From Variovorax sp. 770b2 (GTDB lineage: Bacteria; Pseudomonadota; Gammaproteobacteria; Burkholderiales; Burkholderiaceae_C), in the NCBI RefSeq assembly GCF_900115685.1, contig NZ_FOXJ01000001.1, positions 3,258,449 to 3,322,448 on the forward strand: a stretch of DNA of 64,000 nt. The letters are read 5' to 3'. The first letter of the stretch is position 1; each line of letters starts with the position of its first letter. The notes below the pieces were generated by a model that saw only the letters and a program-made list of their open reading frames with translations, had not been told where the DNA came from and searched no databases. Of this stretch, positions 44,796 through 54,497 are shown in pieces. The translations under genes and the position numbers were made by a program.

Positions 44796-46358
44796 ATGTC
44801 CGATCACCTGACCCCTCCCATTCCTACGCCGGCTGCAACGCCCAATGCTGCGCCTGCCGTCGACGAAAACCAGCTCATCGCCGAACGTCGCGAAAAGCTC
44901 AAGCTGCTGCGCACGGCGCAGACCGAGGGCAAGGGCGTTGCGTTCCCGAACGACTTCAAGCCGAGCCACCGCGCCGCAGCGCTCGTCCAGGCGCATGGGG
45001 CCACCGAAACCGAAGCGCTCGAAGGCCAGGCTGTTGCCGTGAGCGTGGCGGGCCGGATGATGCTCAAGCGCGTGATGGGCAAGGCCAGCTTTGCCACCGT
45101 GCAGGACGCGACGAGCCGCATCCAGCTGTACGTGACGCGCGATGCGGTCGGCGAAGAAATCTACGCCGACTTCAAGCGCTGGGACCTGGGCGACATCGTG
45201 GGCGCCGAAGGTACCCTGATGAAGACCAAGACCGGCGAGCTCTCGGTCAAGGTGACGAAGCTGCGCCTGCTCACCAAGAGCCTGCGCCCGCTGCCCGACA
45301 AGTTCCACGGCATGGCCGACCAGGAGCAGAAGTACCGCCAGCGCTACGTCGACCTGATCACCGACGAATCCGCGCGCACGCGCTTCACCGCACGCAGCAA
45401 GGCCGTGAGCGCCCTGCGCGAATTCATGGTCGCCAACGACTTCCTGGAAGTCGAGACGCCCATGCTGCACCCCATTCCCGGCGGCGCGAACGCCAAGCCG
45501 TTCAAGACGCACCACAACGCGCTGGACCAGGAGATGTTCCTGCGCATCGCGCCGGAGCTGTACCTGAAGCGCCTGATCGTCGGCGGTTTCGAGCGCGTGT
45601 TCGAGATCAACCGGAGCTACCGCAACGAGGGCATCTCGGTGCGGCACAACCCCGAGTTCACGATGATGGAGTTCTACGCGGCTTACTGGAACTACCGCGA
45701 CCTGATGGACTTCACCGAGACGCTGATCCGCACCATCGCCGACAAGGCCGTGGGCTCGCAGCAGCTCACCTACGGCGGCAAGCCCGTCGACCTGACACAG
45801 CCCTTCGAGCGCCTGACGATCCGCGAAGCGATCTTGAAGCACACCGACGCTGGCGATGGCGTGGACGATGCCGCATGGCTCGTCAACGCCCTGCGCAAGC
45901 TCGGCCTCGGCGAAGAAAAGGACAAGCTCTCGCAGCGCAGCCTGGCGAGCCTGCAGGTGATGTACTTCGAAGAGACTGTCGAAGAGAAGCTCTGGCAGCC
46001 GACCTTCATCATGGAGCACCCGACCGAGATCTCGCCACTGGCGCGCGCCAACGACGACCGCCCCGAGGTCACCGAGCGCTTCGAGCTCTACATCACGGGC
46101 CGCGAATTCGGCAACGGCTTCAGCGAACTGAACGATGCCGAAGACCAGGCCGCGCGCTTCAACGCGCAGGTGGCCGCCAAGGACAGCGGCGACGACGAAG
46201 CCATGTTCTACGACCACGACTTCGTGCGCGCGCTCGAATACGGCATGCCGCCCACCGGGGGTTGCGGCATCGGCATCGACCGGTTGATGATGCTGTTGAC
46301 CGATTCGCCGAGCATCCGCGACGTGATCCTGTTCCCGGCGCTGCGCAGGGAGTCTTGA
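44796..46358 (+). CDS. lysS: Lysine-tRNA ligase, class II
   Basis: Charges tRNA-Lys with lysine. The 520 residues match class II LysRS. An N-terminal OB-fold anticodon-binding domain (about 70-165) precedes the catalytic domain. Motif 2 is seen in [20 protein letters not shown] and motif 3 in [13 protein letters not shown] near the end. About 20 extra N-terminal residues (Pro/Ala-rich) precede the conserved [11 protein letters not shown] start. It is followed by an Hsp70-like gene only 2 bp after the stop. Confidence 0.98.
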   Translation: MSDHLTPPIPTPAATPNAAPAVDENQLIAERREKLKLLRTAQTEGKGVAFPNDFKPSHRAAALVQAHGATETEALEGQAVAVSVAGRMMLKRVMGKASFATVQDATSRIQLYVTRDAVGEEIYADFKRWDLGDIVGAEGTLMKTKTGELSVKVTKLRLLTKSLRPLPDKFHGMADQEQKYRQRYVDLITDESARTRFTARSKAVSALREFMVANDFLEVETPMLHPIPGGANAKPFKTHHNALDQEMFLRIAPELYLKRLIVGGFERVFEINRSYRNEGISVRHNPEFTMMEFYAAYWNYRDLMDFTETLIRTIADKAVGSQQLTYGGKPVDLTQPFERLTIREAILKHTDAGDGVDDAAWLVNALRKLGLGEEKDKLSQRSLASLQVMYFEETVEEKLWQPTFIMEHPTEISPLARANDDRPEVTERFELYITGREFGNGFSELNDAEDQAARFNAQVAAKDSGDDEAMFYDHDFVRALEYGMPPTGGCGIGIDRLMMLLTDSPSIRDVILFPALRRES

Positions 46359-46360
46359 GC

Positions 46361-47632
46361 GTGCCCTCACCGTCGTCGCTGCCGACGATCGGCATCGACT
46401 TCGGCACCTCCAATTCCGCCGTGGCCTGCCGGGTCGACGGGGTGGCCCGCCTGCTGCCCATCGAAGGCACGGCCACCACGCTGCCGACCGCGATCTTCTT
46501 CAACGCCGAAGACCGCACCACGCATTTCGGCCGCGAGGCCGTCGCCCTGTACCTTTCGGGCGTCGAAGGGCGCCTGATGCGTTCGCTCAAGAGCCTGCTC
46601 GGCAGCGCGCTGATGCAGGAGAAGACGGCGGTGTACGACGGGCTCGTGAGCTTCGAGGACATCATCGCCCGCTTCCTGCGCGAGCTGGCGGTGCGAGCTG
46701 GGCGCGAGCTCGGCCGGATTCCCGAGCAGGTCGTGATCGGTCGGCCCGTTCACTTCGTGGACGACGATTCGAAGCGCGACGAACGCGCGGAAGAGAGCCT
46801 GCGCCATGCGGCGCGCGCGGCCGGTTTTCGCGACGTGGCTTTTCAACTCGAACCGATCGCGGCCGCCTTCGACTACGAGCAGCGCATCACGAAGGAATCG
46901 GTGGTGCTGATCGTCGACATCGGCGGCGGCACCTCGGACTTCACCGTCGTGCGCGTGGGCCCGGACCGGGCCGCGCGCACCGACCGCAGCGACGACGTGC
47001 TGGCCACCAGCGGCGTGCACATCGGCGGCACCGACTTCGACCAGCGCCTGAATCTCGACCGCGTGATGCCGCAGCTCGGCTTTCGCCACCACGGGCCGCA
47101 GGGCCGCGAGGTGCCGAGCAAGGTGTTCTTCGAGTTGTCGTCGTGGCACCTGATCAACTGGCTCTATGCCGCCAAGGCGGTGCGCCAGGCGAAGGAGCTG
47201 CGCACCAGCTATGCCGACACGCAGTTGCACGATCGATTGATGACAGTGCTGGAAGAGCGCCACGGCCACCGCATTGCCGCCACCGTCGAACAAGCAAAGA
47301 TCGATGCCTCGGTGACCGACGCGCCCATCTCGATCGACCTCTCGTGCGCGGAGCCGGGGCTGGCGGCCACGCTTTCGCCCGCAGACATGGCGCAACAGCT
47401 TTCCGGTCAGCTCGAGAACGTGATTGCGAGCGCACATGCCTGCGTCAAGCGTGCGGGCCTGCGCAGCGGTGACCTCGATGCGATCTACCTCACGGGCGGC
47501 TCGTCGGCCCTGCGCCCTTTCCAGCACGCCTTGCGAAAAAGCTTCGCGGGCGTGAATCTGGTGGAAGGCGACCTGTTCGGCGGCGTGGCCACGGGCCTTG
47601 CCTGCGCCGCGCCTCAACGGCGCCGGGCATGA
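46361..47632 (+). CDS. Hsp70 family ATPase, YegD-like putative chaperone
   Basis: A 423-residue actin/Hsp70-fold ATPase without the Hsp70 substrate-binding domain, similar in type to E. coli YegD. The phosphate 1 motif is IGIDFGTSNSAVA (about 10-22), the connect/phosphate 2 motif is VDIGGGTSDF and the adenosine motif is YLTGGSSALRPFQ near the C-terminus. The GTG at 46361 is chosen. A TTG at 46355 overlapping the lysS stop is in frame too. Its stop overlaps the start of the YgjP-like gene as ATGA, so the two are coupled. Confidence 0.88.
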   Translation: MPSPSSLPTIGIDFGTSNSAVACRVDGVARLLPIEGTATTLPTAIFFNAEDRTTHFGREAVALYLSGVEGRLMRSLKSLLGSALMQEKTAVYDGLVSFEDIIARFLRELAVRAGRELGRIPEQVVIGRPVHFVDDDSKRDERAEESLRHAARAAGFRDVAFQLEPIAAAFDYEQRITKESVVLIVDIGGGTSDFTVVRVGPDRAARTDRSDDVLATSGVHIGGTDFDQRLNLDRVMPQLGFRHHGPQGREVPSKVFFELSSWHLINWLYAAKAVRQAKELRTSYADTQLHDRLMTVLEERHGHRIAATVEQAKIDASVTDAPISIDLSCAEPGLAATLSPADMAQQLSGQLENVIASAHACVKRAGLRSGDLDAIYLTGGSSALRPFQHALRKSFAGVNLVEGDLFGGVATGLACAAPQRRRA

Positions 47633-48171
47633 AATACCTGGCGGGCTATCCGGCGAGCCTGCGGGAACAGGTCGCGCAACTGATCGCACAAGACAAGCTC
47701 TCGGCACTGCTCAGCCAGCGCTATCCCGGCGGCGCGCACGACATCCAGTCCGACCGGGCGCTCTACGACTACGTGAGTGGGCTAAAGAACGACTTCATGC
47801 GCAAGGCCGAGCCGCTTGCCAAGGTGATGTTCGACAACAAGCTGCACGTGATCCGCAATGCATTGGGCACGCACACCACGGTCTCGCGCGTCCAGGGCGG
47901 CAAGCTCAAGGCCAAGCGGGAAATTCGGGTGGCCAGCTTGTTCAAGGAAGTGCCGTCGGAGTGGCTGCGGATGATCGCCGTGCACGAATTGGCACATATG
48001 AAAGAACGCGACCATGACAAGGCGTTCTATTCACTGTGCACGCACATGGAGCCCGATTACCATCGATTTGAATTTGACCTGCGTTTGTATTTGACGCACT
48101 TGGATGCGGGTGGAACGAAGCTCTGGGCGATAGATGCCCGCAACAGGCCTTTGATCGATCGATCAACATAA
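47629..48171 (+). CDS. YgjP-like metal-dependent hydrolase (M48-like zinc peptidase fold)
   Basis: A 180-residue soluble zinc-metallopeptidase fold protein. The HExxH motif is HELAH at 119-123 and the third ligand is H129 in ERDHDKAF, matching the YgjP/WLM group. No signal peptide is seen. It overlaps the Hsp70-like gene by 4 bp, so translation is coupled. A perfect 16-bp palindrome overlaps its last codons. Its physiological target is unknown, and partnership with the upstream chaperone is only suggested by coupling. Confidence 0.85.
   Translation: MKYLAGYPASLREQVAQLIAQDKLSALLSQRYPGGAHDIQSDRALYDYVSGLKNDFMRKAEPLAKVMFDNKLHVIRNALGTHTTVSRVQGGKLKAKREIRVASLFKEVPSEWLRMIAVHELAHMKERDHDKAFYSLCTHMEPDYHRFEFDLRLYLTHLDAGGTKLWAIDARNRPLIDRST
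48151..48166. repeat. Perfect 16-bp palindrome at the end of the YgjP-like gene
   Basis: TTGATCGATCGATCAA is palindromic, covering the last coding triplets shortly before the TAA. It consists of overlapping GATC/CGATCG steps. It resembles an FNR site but has a 6-base, not 4-base, spacer. It may be an operator for the downstream gene or chance. Confidence 0.35.
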
Positions 48172-48202
48172 GTAAACTTTCGCGGCAAGGCGCACTTGGG
48201 GG

Positions 48203-48220
48203 AAGCCCGGTGCGGGCTTT
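48203..48220 (+). terminator. Short hairpin after the YgjP-like gene
   Basis: AAGCCCG (48203-48209) pairs with CGGGCTT (48213-48219) around a GTG loop, then TT-A. The T run is only three bases, so it is a modest terminator separating the lysS group from the methyltransferase island. Confidence 0.45.
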
Positions 48221-48264
48221 AACTTGCAACTGCGCCACTCAACTCTTCATACATAGAAAACGCC

Positions 48265-48891
48265 ATGTCGCACCCACAGCAATTGTTCTTTGTCGGCGCT
48301 ATCAAACAGTTTCTCGGCGACCTTTTTCAGCACAAGAAGGTCTTGGAAATCGGCAGCCTGGACATCAATGGATCGGTGCGCACGTACTTCGAGGAGTGCG
48401 AATACATAGGGCTGGATGTTGGCGAAGGCAACGGCGTCGATCTGGTTTGCTACGGCGAGGACTACGGCGCCAAAGCCAACGAGTTCGATGTAGTGATCTC
48501 CTGTGAAGCCATGGAACACAACCCGGGATGGCGCAAAACCTGGCTCAACATGCTTCGGGTAGCCAAGGAATCCGGTCTCGTTGTGATGACTTGTGCATCC
48601 ACCGGGCGCAGGCAGCATGGAACCACCGAGTACGCGCCGACCGATTCTCCGCTAACCATGCAGAACGACCAGAACTACTACAAGAATCTGGTCGAAGACG
48701 ATTTCAAGGCCATCATCCCTTGCGACAGCTGGTTTTCCGTGTGGTCGTTCAACTACGACCACACGAGCCACGATCTGTACTTCTTCGGCTTGGGGAAAGA
48801 GGCGTCGCCAGAGCTGATTCAGAAGGCCAGTGAACTTCGGACCGCTCTTGCGGATTACTACTACAAGCGAAATGTCTTGGGTCTGCAGTAA
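48265..48891 (+). CDS. Class I SAM-dependent methyltransferase
   Basis: A 208-residue soluble protein. The Rossmann motif I appears as KVLEIGSLDINGSVR at about 25-40. Motif II is YIGLDVGEG, and the following segment VVISCEAMEHNPGWRKT is characteristic of small methyltransferases linked to glycan clusters. The substrate is unknown. Lower GC and more A/T-rich codons than the flanking housekeeping genes set the 48.2-50.7 kb stretch apart. It is followed 21 bp later by a glycosyltransferase-like gene. Confidence 0.82.
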   Translation: MSHPQQLFFVGAIKQFLGDLFQHKKVLEIGSLDINGSVRTYFEECEYIGLDVGEGNGVDLVCYGEDYGAKANEFDVVISCEAMEHNPGWRKTWLNMLRVAKESGLVVMTCASTGRRQHGTTEYAPTDSPLTMQNDQNYYKNLVEDDFKAIIPCDSWFSVWSFNYDHTSHDLYFFGLGKEASPELIQKASELRTALADYYYKRNVLGLQ

Positions 48892-48912
48892 ACAACTGAG
48901 GCTGCGTGTGAG

Positions 48913-49806
48913 ATGAGCCATCCAACGCCGCTGCATTTCACGTCGCTGGCGCCACTGCACATGGTGGACGATGTGGTCCAAACCTTCATCGTCGCGGCAA
49001 GAAAGCTGGGGTACGAGGTAAGCAGCGAGCGTGCCTCGTTGCGCGCCGATGCCATCAATATCGTGTGCTTCGCGCATCAGCTGCCGCCTGAGTCTCTGTT
49101 GGAGATCCGCACGAACAGCATCGTGGTGAATTTCGAACAACTGGTCTCAGGCTCCCAAGCCCACACGGAATCGTATCTGTCCCTGCTGAGAGCCCACTAC
49201 GTCTGGGACTACAGCAAGACCAATCTGGCGCACTACGCCAAATTCGGCATCCCAAATGGGCATCATGTGCCGCTCGGGTATGAGGAAGAAGCTGCCAACA
49301 CTCTGCGTCCGGATGACGTTCTGCCCGACGCACTGCAGGATATCGACGTGCTCTTTTTTGGTTCCTTGAGCCCGAGGCGCGAGAGGGTCATTCTCGCCAT
49401 GAAAAAGAAGGGTCTCAACATTGTCTGCAACGACGGCTCCCTGTGGGACAACGTTTATCGCGACGAGCTCATTCGCCGGTCCAAGCTTGTGCTCAACATG
49501 CACTACTTCGACAACTCGCGCATTGTGGAGATCCCAAGACTCTCGATGCTTTTCCGGCAGCGCAAGGCCGTGCTTTGTGAACTCTACGGCGACAGCGAGA
49601 TTTATCCCGAGTTGCGGCGAGTTGTCGCCGGCGCAGCCTACGACAACCTTGCAGATATGGCCGTACTTTTAGCAGGAGCCCCACAACTGCGTCAACGTCT
49701 GGAACATCTCGGTTTCGAGACCTTCAGTCGCCGAAGCCAGACGGCGATTCTGGGTCCGGCGCTCGATGATTTTTTTGCCTGGCAAAGCACGATCCTCGGT
49801 GCGTAG
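48913..49806 (+). CDS. Glycosyltransferase-like protein (GT-B fold, CgeB-like)
   Basis: A 297-residue soluble protein with GT-B character. VVNFEQL at about 75-81 lies in the N-terminal half. The second half has DVLFFGSLSPRRERVI near 144, KLVLNMHYFDNSRIVEIPRLS near 195 (where the glutamate is the nucleotide-sugar contact) and a KAVLCELYGD segment. This resembles the C-terminal domain of GT4/CgeB-type proteins. The gene is 21 bp after the methyltransferase and ends 11 bp from the convergent GT-A gene with no terminator between. Confidence 0.72.
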   Translation: MSHPTPLHFTSLAPLHMVDDVVQTFIVAARKLGYEVSSERASLRADAINIVCFAHQLPPESLLEIRTNSIVVNFEQLVSGSQAHTESYLSLLRAHYVWDYSKTNLAHYAKFGIPNGHHVPLGYEEEAANTLRPDDVLPDALQDIDVLFFGSLSPRRERVILAMKKKGLNIVCNDGSLWDNVYRDELIRRSKLVLNMHYFDNSRIVEIPRLSMLFRQRKAVLCELYGDSEIYPELRRVVAGAAYDNLADMAVLLAGAPQLRQRLEHLGFETFSRRSQTAILGPALDDFFAWQSTILGA

Positions 49807-49817
49807 GCAACGCACGC

Positions 49818-50627
49818 TTAGTCAAAAAAACTCGACAGCTCGCGCGCGAGCGCCTCCAGTGCTTCCTGCGACATGTCTTCGATGGCCAGCGAAGCCCGAA
49901 GGTTTTCTGTGCCCTGAATCCCTTCGATGTGCGCGGCGCGGGAATTGGTATCGTGATGCAGATGGACCAATGGCGTGTGGAATGAATGCCAACGCAAGCC
50001 GAGCCGCCCGGCGCGGCGCAGCAGTTCATCGTCTTCGCCTCCCCATCCTTCGAGCCTTGCGTTGTAGCCGCCGACACGGATGTACTCCTGCTTCCTGAAC
50101 AGCACGATGCCGCCGTTGGCACTCGCATACATCTCGTTGGCATCGGCTGGCAGAGGCTCGTTGTAGATCGAGGTGAAGCGCTCGTAGTCGGGCACCTCCA
50201 TGAAACTCTGCTTGAGCGCCCCGGACACGTTGATGACGTTCCAGTAGGGGCAGAGCACGTCACTGTTCTGGCCGTCAAGCAATGCGTCGACGCAGTGCCG
50301 CAGGATCACCGGCCGCGCCAGCGAATCGGCATCATGAAAACAGATCACCGGACTACGGGACAACCGCACACCAACGTTATAGAGCATCGATTTGGGGAAC
50401 GGGCCTCCATGCGGAATGAAGACGTGCCGGATCTTCGGGTCCTTCAACCGTTGCCAGTCAAAGCTCGGCAACGCCGCCGCCTCCATCAGCCACAGCCGGT
50501 AGTCGGAATAGGTATACGCCAGATGCGCCAGAACGGCGTATAGATTTTCGCGCCGCTCCTCATTGGCTTCCCGGTACGACACGATGATGTCGATGTCGCG
50601 CAGAGAGGTTTTTTCGATTTCCGCCAT
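49818..50627 (-). CDS. Glycosyltransferase, GT-A type with galactosyltransferase-like C-terminus
   Basis: A 269-residue GT-A enzyme. DIDIIVSYRE opens the nucleotide-binding half, and the DxD is in FHDADS (98-102). GGYNARLEGWGGEDDELLRR at about 186-205 is the classic beta4-galactosyltransferase/polypeptide-GalNAc-transferase C-terminal motif, where Glu/Asp serve in catalysis. The acceptor is unknown. It is transcribed leftward, 33 bp after the second methyltransferase, so both enzyme pairs in the island face each other tail to tail. Confidence 0.85.
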   Translation of the reverse strand: MAEIEKTSLRDIDIIVSYREANEERRENLYAVLAHLAYTYSDYRLWLMEAAALPSFDWQRLKDPKIRHVFIPHGGPFPKSMLYNVGVRLSRSPVICFHDADSLARPVILRHCVDALLDGQNSDVLCPYWNVINVSGALKQSFMEVPDYERFTSIYNEPLPADANEMYASANGGIVLFRKQEYIRVGGYNARLEGWGGEDDELLRRAGRLGLRWHSFHTPLVHLHHDTNSRAAHIEGIQGTENLRASLAIEDMSQEALEALARELSSFFD

Positions 50628-50660
50628 AGATCGTGAGTTCTCGCGAGAGGCTTCTTGAGG

Positions 50661-51335
50661 TCAGAAGGGCCGGAACAGCATCACGTTGTTCTCGTCCACC
50701 GGCTCCTTGTAGCGCGTGTCGCGAATGGTCAGTTGCACGGGCAGTTGCTTCTCTTCGGAGTAGTGATTGAAGATTCCCCCCGCGTTGGCCGCAGCTACGA
50801 CCTCGGCCAGCCCCGGTCCGGCCCAGTTGTCGTGGCCCCTGAGCAGATAGAAATGCATCAGGCCGCATTGCTGATGCGCCCAGTAGTCGTGCCAGCCAAA
50901 GGAATCCGGGCGCCACAGCGAGTTGTGGCCCTCGAAGAACACGGCCCGGCTCATTGGCATGCATTCGGGCGTCGAGACGATGAGGTAGCGCGAGCGGTAG
51001 TTGAGGAACTCCAGCAGGTCCCGCCCTTGCGAGTGGAGCATGTGCTCGATGACGTCTCCCAGAATGACGATGTCATAGAGGTCATTGCCGCGCTCGTAGA
51101 GTTTGTCGGCGGTGATGGGGAGGATGTGGTGGTAGCCCACTTCGCGCAGTTGGGGAAATGCAGCCTCGTCGCATTCGAGCGCCGTCAGTTCGCACTCGGG
51201 CACGACGTCTTTGAGCAAAGCGCCGTACTTGCCACCACCCGCGCCGATGTCCAGGATGCGCCTGGGATTGATGGTCTTGACGACTTGCTGCGTCAAGGCA
51301 TCGAAGGTCGGCCAGGAGTAGCCAATGTGTGCCAT
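50661..51335 (-). CDS. Class I SAM-dependent methyltransferase
   Basis: A 224-residue soluble methyltransferase. Motif I is RILDIGAGGGKYGALL at about 25-40, motif II ALECDEAAF, and the post-motif GDVIEHML carries the loop Asp and Glu-His. HNSLWRPDSFGWHDYW and HFYLLRG are later segments. The substrate is unknown. It lies upstream of the GT-A gene in what looks like a two-gene unit. The 116-bp gap to nagZ has no clear signal. Confidence 0.82.
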   Translation of the reverse strand: MAHIGYSWPTFDALTQQVVKTINPRRILDIGAGGGKYGALLKDVVPECELTALECDEAAFPQLREVGYHHILPITADKLYERGNDLYDIVILGDVIEHMLHSQGRDLLEFLNYRSRYLIVSTPECMPMSRAVFFEGHNSLWRPDSFGWHDYWAHQQCGLMHFYLLRGHDNWAGPGLAEVVAAANAGGIFNHYSEEKQLPVQLTIRDTRYKEPVDENNVMLFRPF

Positions 51336-51451
51336 GGAAGAGGTGCTCTCTGGGAGTGGGCGGGACGGGTATTTGACTGTACCGGAAGGGGTTAACAGTT
51401 TTTACCAGCGGTTGTCAGGTTTTTCGCAAAGCTCCCGGATTCCCTGCGTCT

Positions 51452-52528
51452 CTAGCTCGCCTGCAACCAGCGCTGCGCGTCGCGATACCCGTGCGAGGCA
51501 ACGAGCGCCTGCCAATCGGGCGCAGCCTCGCTCGGCAGCAAGGCCCGCCGCCGCCTCTCGCTGTCGGCGTCGGCTTGCCAGCGCCCCGCCGCCCTTGCCG
51601 CGCCAAAGCACTCGAGCAGTTCGTCGAGCGGCCGCCCATTGCCAATGCTCTGGTTACACAGCAGCGCCAGGTCGCAGCCAGCCTCGAGCGCCGCCAGCGC
51701 CGCGTCGGTGAAGCTCAGCAGTTGGCCATCGATGTAGCGCCCCGCCTCCATGCTCAGGTCGTCGCTGAAGATCGCGCCGTCGAATGCAAGCCGGGTGCGC
51801 AACACGTCTTTCAGCCATTTCGACGAAAACCCGGCCGGGCGCTTGTCGACCTTCGGATAGATCACGTGCGCCGGCATCACCGCCGTGAGCGCGCCTGACA
51901 GCCAATCGAACGGCCGCGCATCGTCTTCGAGGATCGCCTTGAGGCCGCGGCGGTCAACCGGGATTTCGACATGCGAATCCGCATTCACGAACCCATGCCC
52001 CGGAAAGTGCTTGCCGCAATTGCGCATGCCCATCTGCAGCATGCCGTGCATCACGCTCTTGGCCAGCAGCGCCACCACGCGCGGATCGCGATGAAAGCTG
52101 CGGTCGCCGATCACGGTACTGCCGCCATGGTCAAGGTCGAGCACGGGTGCAAAGCTGAAGTCCACGCCGCAGGCACGCAGCTCACCAGCCAGTACCTGGC
52201 CTGCCGCCGTCGCGACCTGAGTGGCGTGCATGGCATCGCGCATCCACAGCTCGCCCAGCGAACGCATCGAGGGCAGCCGCGTGAAGCCGTCGGTGCGAAA
52301 GCGCTGCACGCGCCCGCCTTCGTGGTCGACGCAGATCAGCAGGTCGGGGCGGATCGCCTTGATCTGGGCATTGAGCGCGGTCATCTGCGCGCGGTCTTGC
52401 CAGTTGCGGGTGAAATGGATCACGCCGCCGACCAGGGGGTCGGCCAGGCGCCGGCGGTCGGCGGCGTTGAGTTCGGCGCCCGCCACATCGATGATGAGCG
52501 GCGCGTGGGTGCTGGTCGTCACGGTCAT
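51452..52528 (-). CDS. nagZ: Beta-N-acetylhexosaminidase (muropeptide recycling)
   Basis: Removes N-acetylglucosamine from cytoplasmic anhydro-muropeptides during peptidoglycan recycling (GH3 family). The 358 residues match NagZ. The sugar-binding signature is [20 protein letters not shown] (about 171-190), and the nucleophile is D256 in [19 protein letters not shown] near 67 is typical. The ATG at 52528 overlaps the acpS stop as ATGA. It is the last gene of the minus-strand run. Confidence 0.96.
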   Translation of the reverse strand: MTVTTSTHAPLIIDVAGAELNAADRRRLADPLVGGVIHFTRNWQDRAQMTALNAQIKAIRPDLLICVDHEGGRVQRFRTDGFTRLPSMRSLGELWMRDAMHATQVATAAGQVLAGELRACGVDFSFAPVLDLDHGGSTVIGDRSFHRDPRVVALLAKSVMHGMLQMGMRNCGKHFPGHGFVNADSHVEIPVDRRGLKAILEDDARPFDWLSGALTAVMPAHVIYPKVDKRPAGFSSKWLKDVLRTRLAFDGAIFSDDLSMEAGRYIDGQLLSFTDAALAALEAGCDLALLCNQSIGNGRPLDELLECFGAARAAGRWQADADSERRRRALLPSEAAPDWQALVASHGYRDAQRWLQAS

Positions 52529-52941
52529 GCGTCGTTGTCGTTGCTTTTGCTCTGGTGCTCCACCACGACGAAGCTCGCGGCGTATTCGGTCTCGTCGGTC
52601 ACGGTGACGTGGGCGGTGAGGCCCTTGGCCTCGAACCAGTCCTTGAGCTCGCCGTGCAGCACGATGACGGGCTTGCCGCTGCGCAGGTTCGCGATCTCGC
52701 ACAGGCGCCAGGTCATCGGCATCCGCATGCCCAGGCCGATGGCCTTGCTGAAGGCCTCCTTGGCGGAAAAACGGGTGGCCAGGTAGCTCAGGCCACGCTT
52801 GGGCCAGCGCGCGCTGCGGGCTTGCCAGACCGCGAATTCGGCGTCGCACAACACCTTGCGCGCGAAGCGTTCGCCCTGGCGCTCGAAGGTCGCGGCGATG
52901 CGGCGCAGGTCGCAGATGTCGGTGCCGATGCCGTAGATCAT
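52525..52941 (-). CDS. acpS: Holo-[acyl-carrier-protein] synthase
   Basis: Transfers 4-phosphopantetheine from CoA to acyl carrier protein. The 138 residues match AcpS. The Mg-binding Asp is D8 in [10 protein letters not shown], and the conserved [13 protein letters not shown] contains the second ligand Glu. The C-terminus is slightly longer than usual. It is coupled to pdxJ upstream (overlap of 4 bp) and to nagZ downstream. Confidence 0.96.
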   Translation of the reverse strand: MIYGIGTDICDLRRIAATFERQGERFARKVLCDAEFAVWQARSARWPKRGLSYLATRFSAKEAFSKAIGLGMRMPMTWRLCEIANLRSGKPVIVLHGELKDWFEAKGLTAHVTVTDETEYAASFVVVEHQSKSNDNDA

Positions 52942-53726
52942 GCAGGCCGTGCCTGTTGCGCCTCGGTGATGCAGCGCAGGTATTCGCGCGTCGTGGCGGC
53001 GTAGCCGAGTTCGAGCGCATCGGCGACGAAGGCGTGGCCGATCGAGACCTCGTGGACGCCGCGCACGGCGCGCAGGAACGCGGCCAGGTTGTCGCGGCTC
53101 AGGTCGTGGCCGGCGTTGACGCCAAGGCCCGCAGCCTGGGCTGCCCGTGCCGATTCGACATAGCGCTGGAGCACGGCGTCTTCGTCGGCGGTGCCGCGCG
53201 ATGCGGCATAGCCTTCGGTATAGAGCTCGACCCGGTCAGCGCCCACGGCCTTGACCGCGGCCATCATCTCGGGAATCGGGTCCATGAACAGGCTGACGCG
53301 CACGCCCAGGGCCTTGGCCTCGGCGATCAGCGGGCGCAGGCGCTCGGCGTCGTCGGGGAAGGTCCAGCCATGGTCGCTGGTCGACTGGATTTCGCTGTCG
53401 GGCACGAAGGTGGCCTGGTGCGGCTTCAGCGCGCGCACGAAGTCCATCAGGTTCTGGAAGGGATTGCCTTCGATGTTGAACTCGATGCCCGGCCAGTCCT
53501 TGGCGAGCAGCGCGGACAGGTCGCTCACGTCGTGCGCGCGGATGTGGCGCGCGTCGGGCCGGGGATGCACGGTGATGCCCTGGGCGCCGGCCGCCAGGCA
53601 GGCATTGGCGGCGGTCAGCACACTCGGAATGCCCAGGTGGCGCGTGTTGCGGACCAAGGCCACCTTGTTGAGGTTGACTGACAGCGAGGTGACCGCAAAG
53701 GTGCTGGCGTTGCCTGAAGTGCTCAT
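52938..53726 (-). CDS. pdxJ: Pyridoxine 5-phosphate synthase
   Basis: Makes pyridoxine 5-phosphate from deoxyxylulose phosphate and 3-amino-2-oxopropyl phosphate. The 262 residues match Pdx[15 protein letters not shown] at about 15-28 is the signature, and the [16 protein letters not shown] and [13 protein letters not shown] segments hold active-site residues. The ATG at 53726 overlaps the recO stop as ATGA. The longer open frame upstream is not PdxJ-like. Confidence 0.96.
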   Translation of the reverse strand: MSTSGNASTFAVTSLSVNLNKVALVRNTRHLGIPSVLTAANACLAAGAQGITVHPRPDARHIRAHDVSDLSALLAKDWPGIEFNIEGNPFQNLMDFVRALKPHQATFVPDSEIQSTSDHGWTFPDDAERLRPLIAEAKALGVRVSLFMDPIPEMMAAVKAVGADRVELYTEGYAASRGTADEDAVLQRYVESARAAQAAGLGVNAGHDLSRDNLAAFLRAVRGVHEVSIGHAFVADALELGYAATTREYLRCITEAQQARPA

Positions 53727-54496
53727 AGTGCTTGCAGATCTCTCATCATTTGCCGCGTGCGCAGCGTGGACACGCCGCAATGGTAGTTGAGCAAGGCGCG
53801 CAGTTGGTTTCTGAGGGCGCTGTTGCTGCCGGCGTTCATGGTGGCGATCTCGCGCAGGGTCGCGGTGAAAGGCGCGCGGTCGTCCAGCACGGATTGCAGG
53901 GCCTGCCAGTCGGCGCCGGCCAGCGCGGCCTCCCCGTCCACCGCGGCACGCAGGCCCGCTTCGGGCACGAGGCTGTAGCGCAGGTCGGGGGCGAGCGGCT
54001 CCAGGGTCAGCGTCTGCACGTCGAGCGCGGGCAGCAGGCCGACCTCGCGCAGCAGGATCAGTTCGAAGGCGCGCAGCGCCGCAGCCTGGGTTGCGGCCTG
54101 CGCGCCGGCATGGTCGCCCGCGAGCACCTGCACCACGCCGGCATAGGCATCGAACAATGCCTCGTGCGCATCGTCCCGCGCCAGCAGGCGCAGCAGCAGT
54201 TCGTTGACGTAGTAGCCCGAGAGCAGGGCCTCGCCGGTCGGCATGACGTGGCCGCCCATCCACTCGGCGCCCTTGAGCGTGCGGATCTCGGCGTCGCCGC
54301 CGTAGTTGAGCTGCAGCGGCTGCAGCGGCAGCAGCACCGGCCGGAAATTGGAACTCGGCCGCTTCGCCCCCTTGGCCACCAGCGCGATGCGCCCGTGGTG
54401 GCGGGTGAAGACCTCCAGGATCAGGCTCGACTCGCTCCAGTCGTAGCGATGGAGCACGTACGCCGGTTCGTGCGAAACGCGGTGGGCAGCGGCCAC
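53723..54496 (-). CDS. recO: DNA repair protein RecO
   Basis: RecFOR-pathway recombination mediator that anneals DNA and loads RecA with RecR. The 257 residues match RecO. It has the N-terminal OB fold ([20 protein letters not shown]), KGAKRPSS, and helical middle ([16 protein letters not shown]). The GTG start at 54496-54494 is used, one base beyond the era stop. The C-terminal Cys zinc site of some RecO proteins is not obvious. It precedes pdxJ with an ATGA overlap. Confidence 0.95.
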   Translation of the reverse strand: MAAAHRVSHEPAYVLHRYDWSESSLILEVFTRHHGRIALVAKGAKRPSSNFRPVLLPLQPLQLNYGGDAEIRTLKGAEWMGGHVMPTGEALLSGYYVNELLLRLLARDDAHEALFDAYAGVVQVLAGDHAGAQAATQAAALRAFELILLREVGLLPALDVQTLTLEPLAPDLRYSLVPEAGLRAAVDGEAALAGADWQALQSVLDDRAPFTATLREIATMNAGSNSALRNQLRALLNYHCGVSTLRTRQMMRDLQAL

Positions 54497-54497
54497 T

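Noticed and set aside
48151..48166. FNR box reading of the TTGAT...ATCAA palindrome.
   Set aside because: The spacer is 6 bp rather than 4, so it does not fit FNR. It was kept only as a palindrome.
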